Positions 52,527 to 63,135 of a stretch of 64,000 bases of DNA are shown piece after piece. The notes under the pieces are model-generated. The model was given only the letters and a program-made list of their open reading frames with translations, was not told the origin of the DNA and did not search any database. The DNA is taken from assembly GCA_029573235.1 (NCBI GenBank), contig JAKQGX010000007.1:1-64000 (forward strand), written 5' to 3'. This DNA comes from Bacteroidota bacterium. Lineage in GTDB: Bacteria > Bacteroidota > Bacteroidia > Chitinophagales > Chitinophagaceae. Each line of letters starts with the position of its first letter. The stretch's first letter is position 1. A program made the translations under genes and the position numbers.

Positions 52527-55145
52527 TTATAGCGATTGCATGCTCTCTTCTATTGTTTTGATTTTGGCTAAGGCATCTGCTTCTTTCTTGCGTTCTATCG
52601 CTATTACTTCCGGCTTTGCATTTTGCACAAATTTTTCATTGGATAATTTTTTCTGCACGCTGGCTAAAAAGCCATTCATGTAATCCAACTCTTTTTGAAG
52701 TACGGCTTTTTGCTTTTCGGTATCTACAGTGCCTCCTTCAAAAACGATATATACTTTATCTGTGCCTACCACCACAGCAATGCTATTGGTTGTGGGTTGA
52801 TTGAATTGTATCGATGCGGCATTTACTTGCTTGCAGAGGATGTCTTTAATATGTTGATAATACCCTTCGTTTGCGGTATCTACAACGAGGTGAACGGCAT
52901 CTTTGTTTTTCAGTTGGTTTTTGTTTCGCGCATCGCGGATATTCGAAATCAATTCTTGCAAAAAATTCGCCTGTTGCAATATAGTGGCATTAGCGGATGT
53001 AGCAACTGGTAGTTGGCGAATGATGAGGTCATCACCGGGCTGACGCTCTTTTAATTGATGGTAAATTTCTTCCGTTGCAAAAGGCATAAACGGATGCAGC
53101 AACTGCAACAATCGTTCAAAATACTGAACTGTTTTCTCATATACCGCAGGATCAATAGTTGCATCCGGAGCCGGTTTCACCCATTCCAGATACCAAGAAC
53201 AGAAGTCATCCCACACCAAGGAGTAAATATTTTTCAATGCTTCGCTGAGGCTAAATCGTTCAAATAATTCATCCAACGATTGTGATACCGACTGAATTCG
53301 TTGCTCCATCCAATCGGTTGCAAAAGAGCTTTCATCTGCCATAGAAGTTGCTGCTACACGGCTCTCCCACATCTTTACCAATTTTAATGCATTCCACATT
53401 TTATTGATAAAGTTTCGCCCTTGTTCTAAAGCCGATTCATCATAGAGCAAATCGTTACCTGCCGGCGAAGATATCATCACACTAAAGCGAACTGCATCGG
53501 CACCGTATTGATCTATCAAGCCCAGCAAATCGGGTGAATTGCCAAACTGCTTGCTCATTTTTCTGCCCTGCTTATCCCTTACAATGCCGGTGAAATATAC
53601 TTTATCAAAAGGCTTTTTATCCAAAAACTCATATCCAGCCATAATCATGCGGGCTACCCAGAAGAAGATAATCTCCGGTGCCGTTACCAAGGTATTGGTA
53701 GGATAATAATAGTTGAGCTCGGGATTGCCGGGTTGCTCATTCCAACCAAAAACCTGCATAGGAAACAACCATGACGAAAACCAAGTATCCAACACATCTT
53801 CGTCTTGTTTCAACGTTGTGATATTCGGGTTTTGTGCTTTTGCTTCGCTGTATGCTTCTTCTTCGGTATTGGCTACATAAATATTTCCTGCATCATCGTA
53901 CCACGCAGGTATTCTTTGTCCCCACCAGAGCTGACGACTAATGCACCAGTCTTTGATGTTTTCCATCCAATGGCGGTATAGGTTTTTAAATTTCGATGGG
54001 TAAAATTCGATTTCATTATCCACTACAGCGGCTAGTGCCGGCTGCGCCATTTCATCCATCTTGCACCACCATTGCATACTGAGGCGTGGCTCTATTACGG
54101 CATTTGTTCTTTCAGAAAAACCTACTTGATTGGTATAATCTTCGGTCTTCACCAAATGACCGGCAGCTTCCAAGTCAATAACAATTTGTTTCCGCACGTC
54201 AAAACGATCTTGCCCGATATACATGGTTGCCGCTTCGCTCATAGTACCATCGTCATTGAGGGTATCAATAACGGGGAGCTTGTGTTTTAGTCCGAGGTTG
54301 TAGTCGTTAATATCGTGTGCAGGGGTCACTTTCAAAGCACCGGTACCAAATTCTTTATCGATATAATCATCAAAAATAATCGGCACACGACGGTTTACTA
54401 ATGGCACCACACAATACTTTCCTTTCAAGTGCATATAACGCTCATCATCGGGGTGCACGCATACGGCTGTATCGCCCAATATGGTCTCCGGGCGAACGGT
54501 AGCGATAGTGATATAATCTTCGCTGTCTTCTATCTTATAACGAACGTAATATAGTTTGGATTGGGTTTGTTTATGAATTACCTCTTCATCACTCAGCGCT
54601 GTCTTAGCTTTGGGGTCCCAGTTTATCATCTTTACCCCACGGAAAATTTTTCCTTTTTCATACAACTCAACAAACACACGAATAACAGCGGCATAATAAC
54701 CTTTGTCCATGGTAAAGGCAGTTCTATCCCAATCCAACGACAAACCCAGCTTGCGGAATTGCTGCAAGATTATGCCGCCGTATTTTTCTTTCCATTCCCA
54801 AGCATGTTGAAGAAATTCTTCTCTACTCAATTTGTTTTTGTCAATACCATTTTCACGAAGCAAGGCTACTACCTTGGCTTCTGTGGCAATAGAGGCATGG
54901 TCGGTACCGGGTACCCAGCACGTGTTATAGCCTTTCATTTTAGCACGTCTCACCAATACATCTTGTACCGAATTATTCAACGCATGACCCATGTGCAGCA
55001 CACCGGTTACATTGGGCGGAGGGATAACCACCGTATAGGGTGGACGATTGTCCGGTACGGATTTGAAATATCCGGCATTCTCCCAATGACGATACCATTT
55101 GTCTTCTGATTCTAAATGTGAAAAGTTCTTGCTTAGTTGTTCCAT
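52527..55145 (-). CDS. valS: Valine--tRNA ligase
   Basis: 872 residues, normal length. HIGH form HMGH in PNVTGVLHMGHALNNS and KMSKS form KMSKQ in GRKMSKQFGNSPD. The CP1 editing domain (about 200-390) and the C-terminal coiled-coil arm (Gln/Lys-rich, last 70 residues) are present. It charges tRNA-Val and edits threonine. It starts the run valS, GldM-C-like, ABC pair, with 94 bp to the next gene. A TATCTTTG promoter lies upstream. Confidence 0.97.
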   Translation of the reverse strand: MEQLSKNFSHLESEDKWYRHWENAGYFKSVPDNRPPYTVVIPPPNVTGVLHMGHALNNSVQDVLVRRAKMKGYNTCWVPGTDHASIATEAKVVALLRENGIDKNKLSREEFLQHAWEWKEKYGGIILQQFRKLGLSLDWDRTAFTMDKGYYAAVIRVFVELYEKGKIFRGVKMINWDPKAKTALSDEEVIHKQTQSKLYYVRYKIEDSEDYITIATVRPETILGDTAVCVHPDDERYMHLKGKYCVVPLVNRRVPIIFDDYIDKEFGTGALKVTPAHDINDYNLGLKHKLPVIDTLNDDGTMSEAATMYIGQDRFDVRKQIVIDLEAAGHLVKTEDYTNQVGFSERTNAVIEPRLSMQWWCKMDEMAQPALAAVVDNEIEFYPSKFKNLYRHWMENIKDWCISRQLWWGQRIPAWYDDAGNIYVANTEEEAYSEAKAQNPNITTLKQDEDVLDTWFSSWLFPMQVFGWNEQPGNPELNYYYPTNTLVTAPEIIFFWVARMIMAGYEFLDKKPFDKVYFTGIVRDKQGRKMSKQFGNSPDLLGLIDQYGADAVRFSVMISSPAGNDLLYDESALEQGRNFINKMWNALKLVKMWESRVAATSMADESSFATDWMEQRIQSVSQSLDELFERFSLSEALKNIYSLVWDDFCSWYLEWVKPAPDATIDPAVYEKTVQYFERLLQLLHPFMPFATEEIYHQLKERQPGDDLIIRQLPVATSANATILQQANFLQELISNIRDARNKNQLKNKDAVHLVVDTANEGYYQHIKDILCKQVNAASIQFNQPTTNSIAVVVGTDKVYIVFEGGTVDTEKQKAVLQKELDYMNGFLASVQKKLSNEKFVQNAKPEVIAIERKKEADALAKIKTIEESMQSL

Positions 55146-55186
55146 TTGATGTTGTCGGCCATAGCAGCCCTATTAAAAAAGGAAAG

Positions 55187-55219
55187 CAAAGATACTATTT
55201 GTAAGTATTTGACGGCAAC
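55187..55219 (-). promoter_or_regulatory. Probable valS promoter
   Basis: Minus strand: GTTG, a 21-nt spacer, TATCTTTG. The -7 element is perfect and the -33 matches three of four bases at the expected spacing. The predicted leader is about 35 nt. Confidence 0.5.
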
Positions 55220-55467
55220 GTACCTTTCTGAAAAATAGCACTGATTTCAGTCAAATTTCATAACGTCGTGACAATAACAAATAGCTAGTTTTTTTATCAA
55301 CACAGGCAACGAATTGACATTACATTTGCAAAGCATATAGCAGACAACGATACTTTTTTACTACGGATAGAAATGAGAAAGTACATTATGATAGTACCGA
55401 ATTCTAAAATGGATTTTCCTCGAAAAACATTGCCCATCCATCGTTTTGAGTAATTAGTTGCAGCTAT
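55220..55467. other. Divergent spacer between valS and the secreted EEP gene
   Basis: Together with the valS promoter this forms a gene-free interval of over 300 bp. I find no RNA gene or strong hairpin. Short poly-T and AT-rich runs occur; the EEP gene promoter should lie here, but no convincing TAnnTTTG was found. Confidence 0.45.
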
Positions 55468-56745
55468 ATGATTCAAAAAAAACATTTTCAAAAGCAAGTG
55501 AAACCAACCAACCATATTTTCACAATAGCTACCTTTTGCTACTCACCTTCATTTCGTCTCTACATTTTTATTGGGATAATACTTTTCTGTAGCACTATTT
55601 TCTCTACTATAGGGTTTTGTGCACCGATGGACAGTCTAAAAGTGGTCAATTGGAATTTGGAATTTTTTGGAGATATAGCATCACAACGCGCCAAAGAAAT
55701 GAAGGGTACACGAACCATTATGAACCACCTCAACGCCGATATATATGCGCTGGAAGAAGTTGTGAATGTGGACTCGCTTCATAGTTTGGTTCAATCCATC
55801 AATGGCAATTATCAGTATTTAATCTCGCCATTCGGAAGCTTTGCCAGCAGCCCATCGAGCAATGATTATGCTTCGGCGCAGAAACTGGCTTTTATCTATC
55901 GTAGCGACAAAGTAAGAAACGTTTCCGGCAGACCCTTTTTGAAAAATAGTGTCGGAAATGCCTATTACAACTGGTCAAGCGGTAGATATCCGTATTTTAT
56001 TTCAGCCGAGGTAAAAGACAATTCGAATCACTGGCAGCAGGTATATTTTGTGGTTTTACATGCCAAAGCCAAAAGCGATAATAAATCTTGCATGCGCCGC
56101 TATGATGGTGGGTTGGAGATGAAAGACAGCCTCGACAAGCAATACCCGAATGAGAAAATAATCATTCTGGGTGATTACAACGACGATTTTGATATCAGTA
56201 TTTGCGGTGGGCCTAGCAACTACGAGTACTTGGTGAGCGATAGTTTTGGCTCGCAATATTATTACTCTCCTACCCTCCCCTTATCTCGCATGGGGATTTC
56301 CAGTATTGATGGCTACCCTGGCTTTATAGACCATGTAGTGATAAGCAATGAAATGATAAATGACTACGTAGCCGGTAGTGCCAAGATGCTTCAAAACGAG
56401 GTGGAGCAATGGATTCCGAATTATACGAATGAGATATCAGACCATTATCCGGTAATGACTCAATATATACTCACCCACCCTACAGCCATTCCGGGCATTG
56501 CAGCACAGGAGATTTCGCTTTACCCCAATCCGGCGACCAATTATCTTCAACTTGACAATTCTTCAAAGGCATTTACTCATTATGAAATATGCTCTCCGTA
56601 TCAGCAAAAAGTAGCTGTCGGAACCATTACGGCATCCCACACCACTATTTCGTTACCGCCATTGGCAAACGGGATTTATTATATTCGATTAACCGGTTCA
56701 CAAACCATCATCAAAGAATTTATCATTCAAAAAAATGGCTACTAA
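55468..56745 (+). CDS. Secreted endonuclease/exonuclease/phosphatase (EEP) protein with T9SS signal
   Basis: 425 residues. A long n-region and signal peptide (hydrophobic about 31-51) lead into an EEP domain: WNLEFFG at 62-68, LEEVV near 95-99 with the metal-binding Glu, LHAK at 197-200, GDYNDD at 235-240, and SDHYP at 324-328. These are the metal and catalytic residues of DNase I-like phosphoesterases. The C-terminus is a T9SS sorting domain starting LYPNPATNYL (351-360). It is predicted to act outside the cell as a nuclease or phosphoesterase. Its last 11 bp overlap the PHP gene start. Confidence 0.88.
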   Translation: MIQKKHFQKQVKPTNHIFTIATFCYSPSFRLYIFIGIILFCSTIFSTIGFCAPMDSLKVVNWNLEFFGDIASQRAKEMKGTRTIMNHLNADIYALEEVVNVDSLHSLVQSINGNYQYLISPFGSFASSPSSNDYASAQKLAFIYRSDKVRNVSGRPFLKNSVGNAYYNWSSGRYPYFISAEVKDNSNHWQQVYFVVLHAKAKSDNKSCMRRYDGGLEMKDSLDKQYPNEKIIILGDYNDDFDISICGGPSNYEYLVSDSFGSQYYYSPTLPLSRMGISSIDGYPGFIDHVVISNEMINDYVAGSAKMLQNEVEQWIPNYTNEISDHYPVMTQYILTHPTAIPGIAAQEISLYPNPATNYLQLDNSSKAFTHYEICSPYQQKVAVGTITASHTTISLPPLANGIYYIRLTGSQTIIKEFIIQKNGY

Positions 56746-59700
56746 CACTTCTCTTTTGCGTCAATGGCTTTTTGTGTTGGCTACAATTTGCCCTTTTCTA
56801 CTTCAGGCACAAACTCCGGTGCCCATGCTATCGCAGCCCATGCTCACGTATGTAGAAACATTTGACTCTATGGCTACTTGGGGTAATGATTTTGTTTCGG
56901 GATATGGTGCCGAACGATTTACATCTGTAGCCATAGGAGGAGCAGCTGCCATCCCAGACCCTAATAGAATTACAACCAATTCAAACAGTTTCATCACGGC
57001 ATCGATGAGCGCCGGTGGGCTATACAAAGACACGATGAATGGAAGACTGATGATGTTGGTAACGGGTACTTCTAATAATACTAATGCCTTGGCAATCGAT
57101 TTCCATTGCGACTTTACAGGTATCAATGCAGGCAGCCTCAGCTTCGATTGGGAAACCATTTTTAACGGCGCCAGCAACAGCAACCGACAAGCCATACTGA
57201 AGGTTTATGCCTCCACCAATGGTAGCAGCTTCACTGAATTGACAACAGCCTCTGTAACCATTACCAACTACGTGGCAGCAAATGGCAGTGTGGTACAAAT
57301 TCCATTGCCTGCATCCTTTAATAACAGTGCCACCGCCCGACTTCGTTTTTATTACTACAATGCCGCAGGTGGTAGCACCGGCTCACGCCCCGCAATTGCA
57401 TTGGACAATATTAAAGTAACCGCATCAGGTGTGCCCTGCAGTACGCCATTGGCAGCACCTACTGCATTGAGTTTTCCGATGGTAACAGCAACAACGATAC
57501 AGGGTTTGTTTTCACCCGCCTCGCCACAACCGGACGAATACTTGGTAGTAGCCACCGACCAAAGTGCCTTGCATGCAATACCTGCCGATAGCACGGTATA
57601 TCATGTTGGCGATATCATAGGAGATGGAACCGTTATTTATCGCGGTCGTGATACTTTTTTTACCGCTACACAACTAAATCCATTAACTACTTATACCTTT
57701 TATATTTTCTCCAGCAATATCTACTGCAACGGCAGCGCCCGATATTTGAGCAGCACCCCACTGACAGGTATTCAAACAACACCTGCCGGTCCGCCATGTG
57801 TAGCCCCCACGCAACAGCCCACAAATTTGCAATTCAATACTGTTACTACATCAAGCATCCATGCTTCTTTTAGCCCTTCACCAGATGCTACGGAATACCT
57901 CGTGGTGCAATCATTGAATAGCATGCTTACATCGCAACCCATAAACACACATAGCTACCATGTGGGAGATACCATGGGTGGTGGCGAAGTGGTATATCGA
58001 GGAGGTGCCACACATTTTACAGCACTCAACCTGCAACACAGTACTATCTACCACTATTTTATTTATGGGCTCAATAATTTTGCATGTAGCAATGGCCCAA
58101 TATATCTGACCACAAATCCTTTGTCGGCAGCACAAAACACCAAGGCACTTTTCCCTTGTGTAGCACCCTATGAAACGGCTACGCAACTTCTTTTGCAACC
58201 GAATGAAACAAGAATAAATGGATTTTTTCATGCCGGCAATCCCAATACCGACGGCTTTTTGGTAGTCATGAGTACCGCCAGCAGCTTGACGACATTGCCT
58301 CAAAATGGAAGTCATTATACCATCGGCAGCAACGTAGGTGGTGGTACCATCATTTCATCGGGAAAGAACTACAGCTTTACCTCTTCCGGATTGCAACCCA
58401 ATACGCCATACTATTTCTTTGTATTCCCATATAATGATGTGTGTATTGGTGGGCCTATTTATCAAACCACCAATTACCTGAAAGGAAATGCCTGGACCTT
58501 GGCAGTGCCTCCGGCAAAGCAATTTTATTTTGGAAATTTACACAGCCATAGTGCTTATTCAGATGGCAATAAAGACGACTTCACCAAAACACCTTGGGAT
58601 GATTATGCCTTTGCACAAAATGCCCTCTGCATGGACTTCTTAGGTATCAGCGACCACAATCATTATACCGCACCACGCAATCCCGGCATGCTTTTATCCA
58701 ACTACGCATTGGGCTTGCAGCAAGCTGATAGCTTCACCAACAACCATTCAGGATTCTTAGCCCTATATGGTATGGAATGGGGCACACAAACTAATGGCGG
58801 ACATTCCCTCGTATATGGTATCGATTCATTGATTGGATGGGAAACAGTAAGTGGTAATCCGAACTATAATATTTATGTTCCCAAAAACGACTACTCCTCA
58901 ACGCAAGGACTTTTTCAAACCGTCAATAAATTCACTACCAATAATGCCTTTGTATCGCTGGCGCATCCTTCGTTTAATGATTATCAAAACTTGGCATCGA
59001 TTCCTTACAATGCAGCCTTTGATAGCGCTATTGTGGGTGTTGCCTTAGAAAGTGGTCCAGCTTTCAGTACCGATACCAACTATATGAGCCCAGGCAGTAA
59101 TATGCAATTCCTTCCTTACTATTTGCAACTATTATCCAAAGGATATCATGTAGCTCCAATGATAGACCACGACAACCATAATATGACCTTCGGAAGAACC
59201 GCACAAACCCGAACCGCCGTAATTACCCAATCCATTTCGAAGTCGTCTTTTTTGCAAGCCATCAAAAACCGATCATTCTATGCAACACAAGATGGCGATA
59301 CCCGTGTGCAATTCAGTATTTACGGCACGCCTATGGGCAGTACGCTAACGCATGAATTGGCTCCGGCTATACATGTACATGTAGAAGACCCAACTCAAAC
59401 TTCCGACACGCCCATCATTCGATTGTATAGTGGCATTCCCGGCAGTGGTGTTATGCCTACTGAAATCACCAGTAAAAAAAACTATACATTGAACTATACC
59501 GACATCACACTACTCACGGCTAGCACTGCTTATTATTATGCCGATATTCTGTGGAGTGGCAAACGTACGCTTTCGGCTCCTATTTGGTACACTCGTGCCA
59601 TCGACCCGCCTTTATCCGTACAACCGGTGCAGCCAACGAGTGCTACCGCTTATCGAGTGTCCATCATTCAAAATCCGGTAGAGCAAGAATTGCAACTACA

Positions 59701-59899
59701 TGTTACTACCGAAAAAAGAGGTAAGATGCAAGTAGCCGTTTATACACTAACCGGTCAGATGGTATTGAAAGCAGAGTCGTATATCCATCCTGATAAAACG
59801 ATATATCGAGTAACATTGCCCGAATTACCGGCAAGCATGTACCTGCTCGAAACAACCTTTGAAGGGATGCCTTATCGGTATAAATGGACTAAAAAATAA
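56735..59899 (+). CDS. Secreted T9SS protein with triple 120-residue repeat and PHP phosphoesterase domain
   Basis: 1054 residues. Signal peptide (about 1-25); an N-terminal beta-sandwich domain (about 30-230); three repeats of exactly 120 residues beginning at Cys235, Cys355 and Cys475; a PHP-type metal phosphoesterase domain (about 593-960) with HSHSAYSDG at 603-611, SDHNH at 639-643, HP at 744-745 and DHDNH at 811-815; and a T9SS sorting domain (about 970-1054). Homologues of the CehA/McbA PHP group cleave phosphoesters or carbamates. The substrate is unknown. The gene overlaps the EEP gene by 11 bp, so the two secreted hydrolases are made together. Confidence 0.88.
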   Translation: MATNTSLLRQWLFVLATICPFLLQAQTPVPMLSQPMLTYVETFDSMATWGNDFVSGYGAERFTSVAIGGAAAIPDPNRITTNSNSFITASMSAGGLYKDTMNGRLMMLVTGTSNNTNALAIDFHCDFTGINAGSLSFDWETIFNGASNSNRQAILKVYASTNGSSFTELTTASVTITNYVAANGSVVQIPLPASFNNSATARLRFYYYNAAGGSTGSRPAIALDNIKVTASGVPCSTPLAAPTALSFPMVTATTIQGLFSPASPQPDEYLVVATDQSALHAIPADSTVYHVGDIIGDGTVIYRGRDTFFTATQLNPLTTYTFYIFSSNIYCNGSARYLSSTPLTGIQTTPAGPPCVAPTQQPTNLQFNTVTTSSIHASFSPSPDATEYLVVQSLNSMLTSQPINTHSYHVGDTMGGGEVVYRGGATHFTALNLQHSTIYHYFIYGLNNFACSNGPIYLTTNPLSAAQNTKALFPCVAPYETATQLLLQPNETRINGFFHAGNPNTDGFLVVMSTASSLTTLPQNGSHYTIGSNVGGGTIISSGKNYSFTSSGLQPNTPYYFFVFPYNDVCIGGPIYQTTNYLKGNAWTLAVPPAKQFYFGNLHSHSAYSDGNKDDFTKTPWDDYAFAQNALCMDFLGISDHNHYTAPRNPGMLLSNYALGLQQADSFTNNHSGFLALYGMEWGTQTNGGHSLVYGIDSLIGWETVSGNPNYNIYVPKNDYSSTQGLFQTVNKFTTNNAFVSLAHPSFNDYQNLASIPYNAAFDSAIVGVALESGPAFSTDTNYMSPGSNMQFLPYYLQLLSKGYHVAPMIDHDNHNMTFGRTAQTRTAVITQSISKSSFLQAIKNRSFYATQDGDTRVQFSIYGTPMGSTLTHELAPAIHVHVEDPTQTSDTPIIRLYSGIPGSGVMPTEITSKKNYTLNYTDITLLTASTAYYYADILWSGKRTLSAPIWYTRAIDPPLSVQPVQPTSATAYRVSIIQNPVEQELQLHVTTEKRGKMQVAVYTLTGQMVLKAESYIHPDKTIYRVTLPELPASMYLLETTFEGMPYRYKWTKK
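57437..58516 (+). repeat. Three tandem 360-bp coding repeats in the PHP protein gene
   Basis: Units start at 57437, 57797 and 58157, each 120 codons. Every unit opens with a cysteine and shares the YHVGD/YTIGS...GGG, then Y/F-rich TFYIF-type strand, and C.NG/C.GG..Y motif. The units have diverged (not identical), so this is an old duplication of a beta-sandwich domain. Confidence 0.85.
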
Positions 59900-60040
59900 T
59901 CGTTGTTTTCTGAAATAAGCACCCAATATCTGTTGATATATTTTTGAAAGTGGCTTTGGGCAACGCATTTAAGACTATTATATGATTGCATAAAAAGAAA
60001 CAAGGCATACGCTGGCTCATGCACTCCGAATTATTATCTG

Positions 60041-60048
60041 TAGTTTTG
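60041..60048 (+). promoter_or_regulatory. -7 promoter element directly before rocD
   Basis: TAGTTTTG matches TAnnTTTG exactly and ends 5 nt before the ATG at 60054, predicting a leaderless message. No -33 TTTG was found. Confidence 0.4.
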
Positions 60049-60053
60049 CGGTC

Positions 60054-61289
60054 ATGAATCAGACTATTTCCACATCAGCCTTATCTGAAAAATTTATACA
60101 ACGAGAAGAAAAATACGGTGCGCACAACTACCACCCCATACCGGTAGTAATAGCTCGTGGCAAGGGAGTACACGTATGGGATGTTGAGGGTAAACAATAC
60201 TTTGATTTTTTATCCGGATACTCCGCCGTCAACCAAGGGCATTGCCACCCTACCATATTGGCAGCCTTTATGGAGCAAGCACAAAAGCTGACACTTACCT
60301 CCAGAGCTTTTTACAATGATTGCTTGGGCGAGTATGAGGAATACATCACACGCTACTTTGGCTACGACAAAGTGCTGCCCATGAACACCGGCGTAGAAGC
60401 CGTAGAAACAGCAATTAAGTTGGCTCGCAAATGGGGCTACCAAGTGAAAGGCATTCCTGAAAACAAGGGAAAGATTATTGTTTGTTCCGATAACTTCCAC
60501 GGTCGCACCCTCAATGTTATTTCCTTCAGTACCGACCCTACTGCTACCGGCAACTATGGCCCATTTATGCCTGGTTACGAAGTAATTCCCTACAATGATA
60601 TACCTGCATTACAACAAGCTTTGCAAGATAAAAATGTAGCCGGTTTTTTGGTGGAGCCCATCCAAGGAGAAGCCGGTGTAGTAGTACCTAATAGCGGATA
60701 CCTTCATCAAGTTGCCAGCTTATGTAAAGACGCCAATGTGCTCTTTATAGCCGATGAAATACAAACCGGATTGGCACGTACCGGCAAGATGTTGGCTTGC
60801 GATTACGAAGAAGTTCGTCCGGATATATTGATATTGGGTAAAGCCTTATCCGGTGGTACCATGCCCATATCGGCAGTATTAGCGGATGATGACATCATGC
60901 TTACCATACAACCGGGACAACACGGTTCAACCTATGGCGGCAATCCGCTAGCCGCTAAAGTAGCCATTGCCTCTTTGCAAGTATTGAAAGACGAGCGCAT
61001 GGCAGAGAACGCAATGGAGCAAGGAGCTTACCTACGAGCTCAATTAGAAGCCTTAAACAGTCCCCATATACAATTAGTAAGAGGCAAAGGGCTTTTCAAT
61101 GCGATTGTTATCCATCATGCAGAACAAGATGCTGCGTGGAAACTCTGCGTAGCCATGAAGGATAATGGTTTGTTAGCGAAGCCCACACATGGAGATAAAA
61201 TCCGTTTTTCACCACCGCTACTCATCACACGAGCACAGGTGGACGAGTGTGTGAGCATCATCCAACATAGTTTATCCGTATTAGATTAA
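60054..61289 (+). CDS. rocD: Ornithine--oxo-acid transaminase
   Basis: 411 residues, a class III PLP aminotransferase. Seen: the N-terminal [18 protein letters not shown] typical of ornithine aminotransferase, [28 protein letters not shown], and the PLP lysine K263 in [13 protein letters not shown]. It moves the delta-amino group of ornithine to 2-oxoglutarate, giving glutamate semialdehyde. It stands alone, ended by a 14-bp hairpin shared with the convergent carboxylase gene. Confidence 0.95.
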   Translation: MNQTISTSALSEKFIQREEKYGAHNYHPIPVVIARGKGVHVWDVEGKQYFDFLSGYSAVNQGHCHPTILAAFMEQAQKLTLTSRAFYNDCLGEYEEYITRYFGYDKVLPMNTGVEAVETAIKLARKWGYQVKGIPENKGKIIVCSDNFHGRTLNVISFSTDPTATGNYGPFMPGYEVIPYNDIPALQQALQDKNVAGFLVEPIQGEAGVVVPNSGYLHQVASLCKDANVLFIADEIQTGLARTGKMLACDYEEVRPDILILGKALSGGTMPISAVLADDDIMLTIQPGQHGSTYGGNPLAAKVAIASLQVLKDERMAENAMEQGAYLRAQLEALNSPHIQLVRGKGLFNAIVIHHAEQDAAWKLCVAMKDNGLLAKPTHGDKIRFSPPLLITRAQVDECVSIIQHSLSVLD

Positions 61290-61316
61290 TATTCCGGCTG
61301 ATTAATGGAACACCAA

Positions 61317-61355
61317 AACGGCTTTATGTGAATTACATCAACACATAAAGCCGTT
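61317..61355. terminator. Bidirectional hairpin between rocD and the carboxylase gene
   Basis: A perfect 14-bp inverted repeat (AACGGCTTTATGTG / CACATAAAGCCGTT) with an 11-nt loop lies between convergent stops. Confidence 0.85.
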
Positions 61356-61399
61356 ATTATTTTGGAATAATTTTTCTCACGCCCCCCCTCAACCATTCA

Positions 61400-62938
61400 T
61401 TACAACGGAATATTACCGTGTTTTTTTCGGGGCATGGTAGCTACTTTGTTTTGCAGCATGGTAAAGGTTTTTATCAATTTCTGTCTCGATTGTTCGGGCA
61501 TAATAACCTCGTCAATAAAGCCTCTGGCAGCAGCACGATAGGGATTGGCGAAAAGTTCTCCGTATTCCGCTTCTTTTTCTTTCCACTTGGCTTCTTTATC
61601 TGCGGCTTCTGCAATTTCTTTTTTGAAAATAATTTCAGCAGCTCCTTTGGCACCCATCACCGCAATTTCGGCTGAAGGCCAGGCATAGTTCATATCGGCA
61701 CCAATATGTTTGGAGTTCATCACATCATAGGCACCACCGTAGGCTTTTCGGGTTATCAATGTCACTTTGGGCACGGTTGCTTCGCTGAGTGCAAACAACA
61801 ATTTTGCCCCATTGGTGATGATACCATTCCACTCTTGGTCGGTACCCGGCAAAAAGCCCGGCACATCTACCAATACTAATAAAGGAATGTTGAAGGCATC
61901 GCAGAAGCGTGTAAAGCGAGCTCCTTTTTTGCTGGAGTTAATATCCAAAACGCCCGCCAAACAAGCCGGTTGATTGGCTACAATGCCAATGCTTCTTCCA
62001 GCTAAGCGAGCGAAACCAACTACAATATTTTCTGCAAAGTCTTTGTGTACTTCCAAGAAAGAATCGGCATCCACCACCGCATCAATCACTTCTTTCATAT
62101 CATAAGGCTGATTGGGGTTATCAGGTATGATGGTGTTCAATGCTGCTCTTGTTTCATCACTTGCCTCGTATGGATATACGGGTGCCTCTTCTTCACAATT
62201 CTGCGGCATATAACTCAGTAGCTTTTTAAGATGGTCGATACATTCCAGTTCGTTGGTACAGGCAAACTGTGTAACACCCGATTTAGACGCATGGGTTTGA
62301 GCACCTCCTAATTCTTCACTGGTTACAGTTTCGTGGGTTACGGTTTTCACCACATTCGGTCCGGTAACAAACATGTATGAGGTCTGCTCAACCATCAAAA
62401 TAAAATCAGTAATAGCAGGAGAATAAACCGCGCCACCGGCACAGGGTCCCATAATGGCGGATAATTGTGGAATCACACCGGAAGCTTTTACATTACGATG
62501 AAAGATATCTGCATAACCACCCAATGACACCACACCCTCTTGTATGCGTGCACCACCGCTATCGTTGAGCCCGATAACGGGAGCACCATTCTGCATGGCC
62601 AAGTCCATGATTTTGCAAATTTTTTCAGCATGAGTTTCAGATAGGCTTCCACCAAATACCGTGAAATCTTGTGAGAATACATATACCAACCGACCATTCA
62701 CCGTTCCATAACCGGTAACGACACCATCCCCCAAATAGATTTCGTTTTCCATACCGAAGTCTTGGCTGCGATGTGCTACTAGCATACCCACTTCTTCAAA
62801 ACTTCCTTCATCCAGCAAAAGGGAAATACGTTCTCTTGCAGTTAGCTTACCTTTTTTATGTTGGCTTTCGATGCGCTTTTCGCCTCCTCCTTTTAATGCT
62901 TCTTCAATTTTATTTTTTAAAACCGTGAATTTGTCCAT
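61400..62938 (-). CDS. Acyl-CoA (propionyl-CoA-type) carboxylase beta subunit
   Basis: About 512 residues, carboxyltransferase of the PccB type. Seen: the N-terminal biotin-related oxyanion loops [18 protein letters not shown] and [16 protein letters not shown], and the C-terminal CoA loop [21 protein letters not shown]. It transfers CO2 from carboxybiotin to propionyl- or acetyl-CoA. The biotin-carrier/biotin carboxylase subunit is not in the window. The frame extends to 62965, but ATG 62938 ([13 protein letters not shown]) is the usual start; a TACGTTTG box lies 25 nt before it. Confidence 0.93.
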   Translation of the reverse strand: MDKFTVLKNKIEEALKGGGEKRIESQHKKGKLTARERISLLLDEGSFEEVGMLVAHRSQDFGMENEIYLGDGVVTGYGTVNGRLVYVFSQDFTVFGGSLSETHAEKICKIMDLAMQNGAPVIGLNDSGGARIQEGVVSLGGYADIFHRNVKASGVIPQLSAIMGPCAGGAVYSPAITDFILMVEQTSYMFVTGPNVVKTVTHETVTSEELGGAQTHASKSGVTQFACTNELECIDHLKKLLSYMPQNCEEEAPVYPYEASDETRAALNTIIPDNPNQPYDMKEVIDAVVDADSFLEVHKDFAENIVVGFARLAGRSIGIVANQPACLAGVLDINSSKKGARFTRFCDAFNIPLLVLVDVPGFLPGTDQEWNGIITNGAKLLFALSEATVPKVTLITRKAYGGAYDVMNSKHIGADMNYAWPSAEIAVMGAKGAAEIIFKKEIAEAADKEAKWKEKEAEYGELFANPYRAAARGFIDEVIMPEQSRQKLIKTFTMLQNKVATMPRKKHGNIPL

Positions 62939-62962
62939 GAATATTTTTTGAAAAAAGAAAAG

Positions 62963-62970
62963 CAAACGTA
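62963..62970 (-). promoter_or_regulatory. -7 promoter element of the carboxylase gene
   Basis: Minus-strand TACGTTTG is a perfect TAnnTTTG match and lies 24 nt before the ATG at 62938; it lies inside the longer frame, supporting the shorter start. Confidence 0.4.
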
Positions 62971-63135
62971 CTAAAATCCATCTTTAGTTCTGCCATCAAT
63001 TTACCCGATGCATACTTGCTTGCTTGGTAAATAAAAATGGCTGTATGATAAGTGGAAGTAGTACTCTTAGCCGCTACTATTTTATCTATAAAAAACATTG
63101 CCACGAAAAAATAATTGTCAGTAGCTTGCCGCAAA

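Noticed and set aside
54561-55109. 182-codon plus-strand frame opposite valS
   Set aside because: Lies wholly inside the highly conserved valS coding region on the other strand; no recognisable domain.
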